Assembly (NCBI GenBank): GCA_937897665.1 | Contig: CALCPB010000342.1 | Coordinates: 1-16,037, forward strand | Length of the DNA stretch: 16,037 nt | DNA from: an uncultured Halomicronema sp. | Lineage (GTDB): Bacteria; Cyanobacteriota; Cyanobacteriia; Phormidesmidales; Phormidesmidaceae | Direction: 5' to 3' | In this document: positions 14,326 to 16,037 of the stretch, piece after piece | Position numbering within the stretch: the first letter of the stretch is position 1 | Layout of the letters: the number at the start of each line of letters is the position of its first letter | Translations under genes and position numbers: made by a program | The notes under the pieces: generated by a model | The model's database searches: none | Told to the model about the DNA's origin: nothing | The model's input: only the letters and a program-made list of their open reading frames with translations

Positions 14326-16037
14326 TTAGCCTTTGACGCTGACAGCCGCTTCGTCAGTGGCGACGATAGCGGTTTTGTCTTGCCGACAGGCAAACACCAG
14401 CTTGCCACTTTGGAGTGAAACCTGGACAAGACTGCCTTCGGGAAAGGCTTCTTCCAAAATTTTCGTGGCGATCGGATTTTCCAGCTCTTTTTGGATGGCT
14501 CGCTTGAGGGGGCGGGCACCGTAGATGGGGTCATAGCCCACTTGCGCAATGTGATCGATCGCGGCTTTGGATAACGACAACGATAGCTTTTGATCGGCCA
14601 GACGTTTTTCGATGCGCTGTACCTGAATCGTGACGATTGCCCGTAGTTGTTCCTGCAATAGGGCATGAAAGAGAATCAGATCATCAACCCGATTGAGAAA
14701 CTCAGGGCGAAAATGGCTGCGCAGTGCTTTGAGCACGCGATCGCGCATTTCGTCATAGCGGCTGTCATCGCCTGCCACATCTAAAATGTGATCGCTACCA
14801 ATATTGCTGGTCATGATCACAATAGTGTTGCTGAAATCGACCAGATGCCCTTGCGAGTCCGTGATGCGGCCATCATCCAGCACCTGCAACAAAATGTTGA
14901 AGACGTCAGGATGCGCCTTTTCCACTTCATCGAGCAGCACCACCGAGTAGGGATGCCGCCGCACTGATTCCGAAAGCTGCCCCCCTTCTTCGTAGCCGAC
15001 ATAGCCGGGCGGCGCCCCGACCAGCCGAGCGACCGCGTGCTTCTCCATATATTCCGACATGTCGATCCGAATGAGTGCCTCTTCGGTATCAAACAAAAAG
15101 GCCGCTAACGCTCGTGCCAGCTCCGTTTTGCCCACCCCCGTCGGTCCCATAAACAGAAAAGACCCCAAGGGCCGACCCGGATCGTTCATGCCTGCCCGTG
15201 CCCGGCGAATGGCGGCGGCTACCGCCGTCACGGCCTCTTCTTGCCCGATTACCCGTTCGTGCAGGTGGCCTTCCAGACGCAGCAACTTTTGCCGTTCTGA
15301 CTCCATGAGCCGGTTGACGGGAATCCCCGTCCACTTCGCGACCACTTCGGCAATGTCGGCCTCAAGTACCTGCTCACGCAGCAGCGTTTTACCCTGCGCT
15401 TGAATTTCGAGTAAATGAGCTTCTTTCACTTCCAAATCTCGCTGCACAGCCTCCAGTTTGCCGTATTTCAGCTGGGCAGCTTTGTTGAGGTCGTAAGCCC
15501 GCTCTGCCTGATCCACCTGCAGGCGCAACTGTTCTTCTTCTTCTTTGAGGGCGTTGATGGCTTCGATCGTTTGCTTTTCGATGTGCCACTGGCCACTGAA
15601 CTGCTGCTGCCGTTCGGACAGTTCCTCAATCTCTTCGATAATGCGGGCGAGTCTTTCCTGAGCGGTGCGATAGGCAGTGCCCGATGAGGCGTCTTCGCTT
15701 TCCAGTGAAAGCTGTTCCATCTGCAGCTGCATGAGGCGGCGATCGATCACCTCTAGCTCTTCAGGTTTGGAGGTGATTTCCATTTTGAGCTTAGCGGCGG
15801 CTTCATCTACTAGGTCGATTGCCTTATCTGGCAAAAAGCGATCGCTAATGTAGCGATCGGACAGCACCGCCGCTGCCACTAGTGCTGAATCGGCGATCTT
15901 GACGCCGTGATGCACCTCATAGCGCTCTTTGAGCCCTCGCAAAATCGAAATCGTGTCGTCGGCCGTCGGCTGTTCGACATAAACCTGTTGAAAGCGACGC
16001 TCTAGCGCGGCATCTTTTTCAATGTGCTTGCGATATT
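14326..16037 (-). CDS. clpB: ClpB disaggregase chaperone, C-terminal two-thirds (partial)
   Basis: The gene runs off the right edge; about 570 residues are visible of a family length near 870. ClpB is a hexameric AAA+ ATPase that, with DnaK, pulls proteins out of aggregates in the cytosol. Visible in order: the end of NBD1 with the arginine-finger segment KDAALERRFQ, the DKAIDLVDEAAA segment, the coiled-coil M domain (about 15700-15370) that separates ClpB from ClpA/ClpC, and NBD2 with Walker A GPTGVGKT (15147-15124), pore loop GYVGYE, Walker B VVLLDE (14943-14926), RPEFLNR, and the sensor-2 motif YGARPLKRAI. All catalytic residues expected in NBD2 are present. The start lies outside the window. 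Cyanobacteria often carry two clpB genes and I cannot tell which this is. The TAA is at 14326-14328, with no obvious terminator after it. Confidence 0.97.
   Translation of the reverse strand, partial: YRKHIEKDAALERRFQQVYVEQPTADDTISILRGLKERYEVHHGVKIADSALVAAAVLSDRYISDRFLPDKAIDLVDEAAAKLKMEITSKPEELEVIDRRLMQLQMEQLSLESEDASSGTAYRTAQERLARIIEEIEELSERQQQFSGQWHIEKQTIEAINALKEEEEQLRLQVDQAERAYDLNKAAQLKYGKLEAVQRDLEVKEAHLLEIQAQGKTLLREQVLEADIAEVVAKWTGIPVNRLMESERQKLLRLEGHLHERVIGQEEAVTAVAAAIRRARAGMNDPGRPLGSFLFMGPTGVGKTELARALAAFLFDTEEALIRIDMSEYMEKHAVARLVGAPPGYVGYEEGGQLSESVRRHPYSVVLLDEVEKAHPDVFNILLQVLDDGRITDSQGHLVDFSNTIVIMTSNIGSDHILDVAGDDSRYDEMRDRVLKALRSHFRPEFLNRVDDLILFHALLQEQLRAIVTIQVQRIEKRLADQKLSLSLSKAAIDHIAQVGYDPIYGARPLKRAIQKELENPIATKILEEAFPEGSLVQVSLQSGKLVFACRQDKTAIVATDEAAVSVKG

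Larger units (their letters stand above)
130..15845. repeat. HIP1 octamers (GCGATCGC), 16 copies across the window
   Basis: Exact copies start at 130, 676, 1099, 1534, 3337, 4585, 5492, 6150, 6669, 7029, 9699, 10398, 13306, 14298, 14737 and 15838. About 0.25 would be expected by chance in equal base composition. Such density is a hallmark of many cyanobacterial genomes. Most copies lie inside coding regions. The longest gaps are 7037-9698 and 10406-13305. Confidence 0.9.

Noticed and set aside
1..16037. CRISPR arrays, insertion sequences, tRNA or rRNA genes
   Set aside because: I saw no spaced direct repeats, no transposase-like product with terminal inverted repeats, and no cloverleaf or rRNA signature anywhere in the window.

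Overview
The window looks like a piece of a cyanobacterial chromosome. I counted 16 exact copies of the cyanobacterial HIP1 octamer GCGATCGC in 16 kb. Several genes also belong to typically cyanobacterial families: a DUF2232 membrane protein, a CobT-like UPF0284 protein, an HpsE-like glycosyltransferase, and a very large acidic protein with an actin/Hsp70-like C-terminal domain. Most of the window is fairly GC-rich. The exception is about 11.0-13.2 kb, which holds two AT-richer glycosyltransferase genes.

Layout. At the left edge a probable gene tail (stop at 71-73) overlaps the GTG start of cutA (70-399, +). After a short convergent gap with a 16-bp palindrome comes a leftward three-gene cluster, read from 3257 down to 567: a Crp/Fnr-family regulator that keeps cNMP-binding and DNA-reading residues, a DUF2232 membrane protein, and a CobT-like phosphoribosyltransferase homologue. 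The next 812 bp have no convincing gene. They contain a terminator-like hairpin on the minus strand, a long nested set of complementary segments (about 3506-3773) that looks like a structured RNA, two further hairpins, and a strong Shine-Dalgarno before the GTG at 4070.

The centre (4070-10934, +) is almost certainly one giant gene, split in this sequence into two reading frames by a +1-type frameshift near 5935. The rejoined product would be about 2287 residues: an N-terminal helical/coiled-coil region, about 1400 residues of very acidic, lysine-poor, probably disordered sequence with recurring Leu-Phe motifs and an ~80-residue tandem repeat, and an actin/Hsp70-fold ATPase-like domain of about 610 residues. 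I recall this architecture from cyanobacterial hypothetical proteins, but no function is known to me.

The right third is all leftward: a clpB fragment running off the right edge (14326-16037), then an HpsE-like GT2 gene, then two closely related GT2 glycosyltransferases that look like a tandem duplication. The three GT genes are probably an exopolysaccharide or surface-glycan set. clpB is probably a separate unit. The most interesting items are the giant frameshifted acidic/ATPase protein and the structured RNA candidate just upstream of it.
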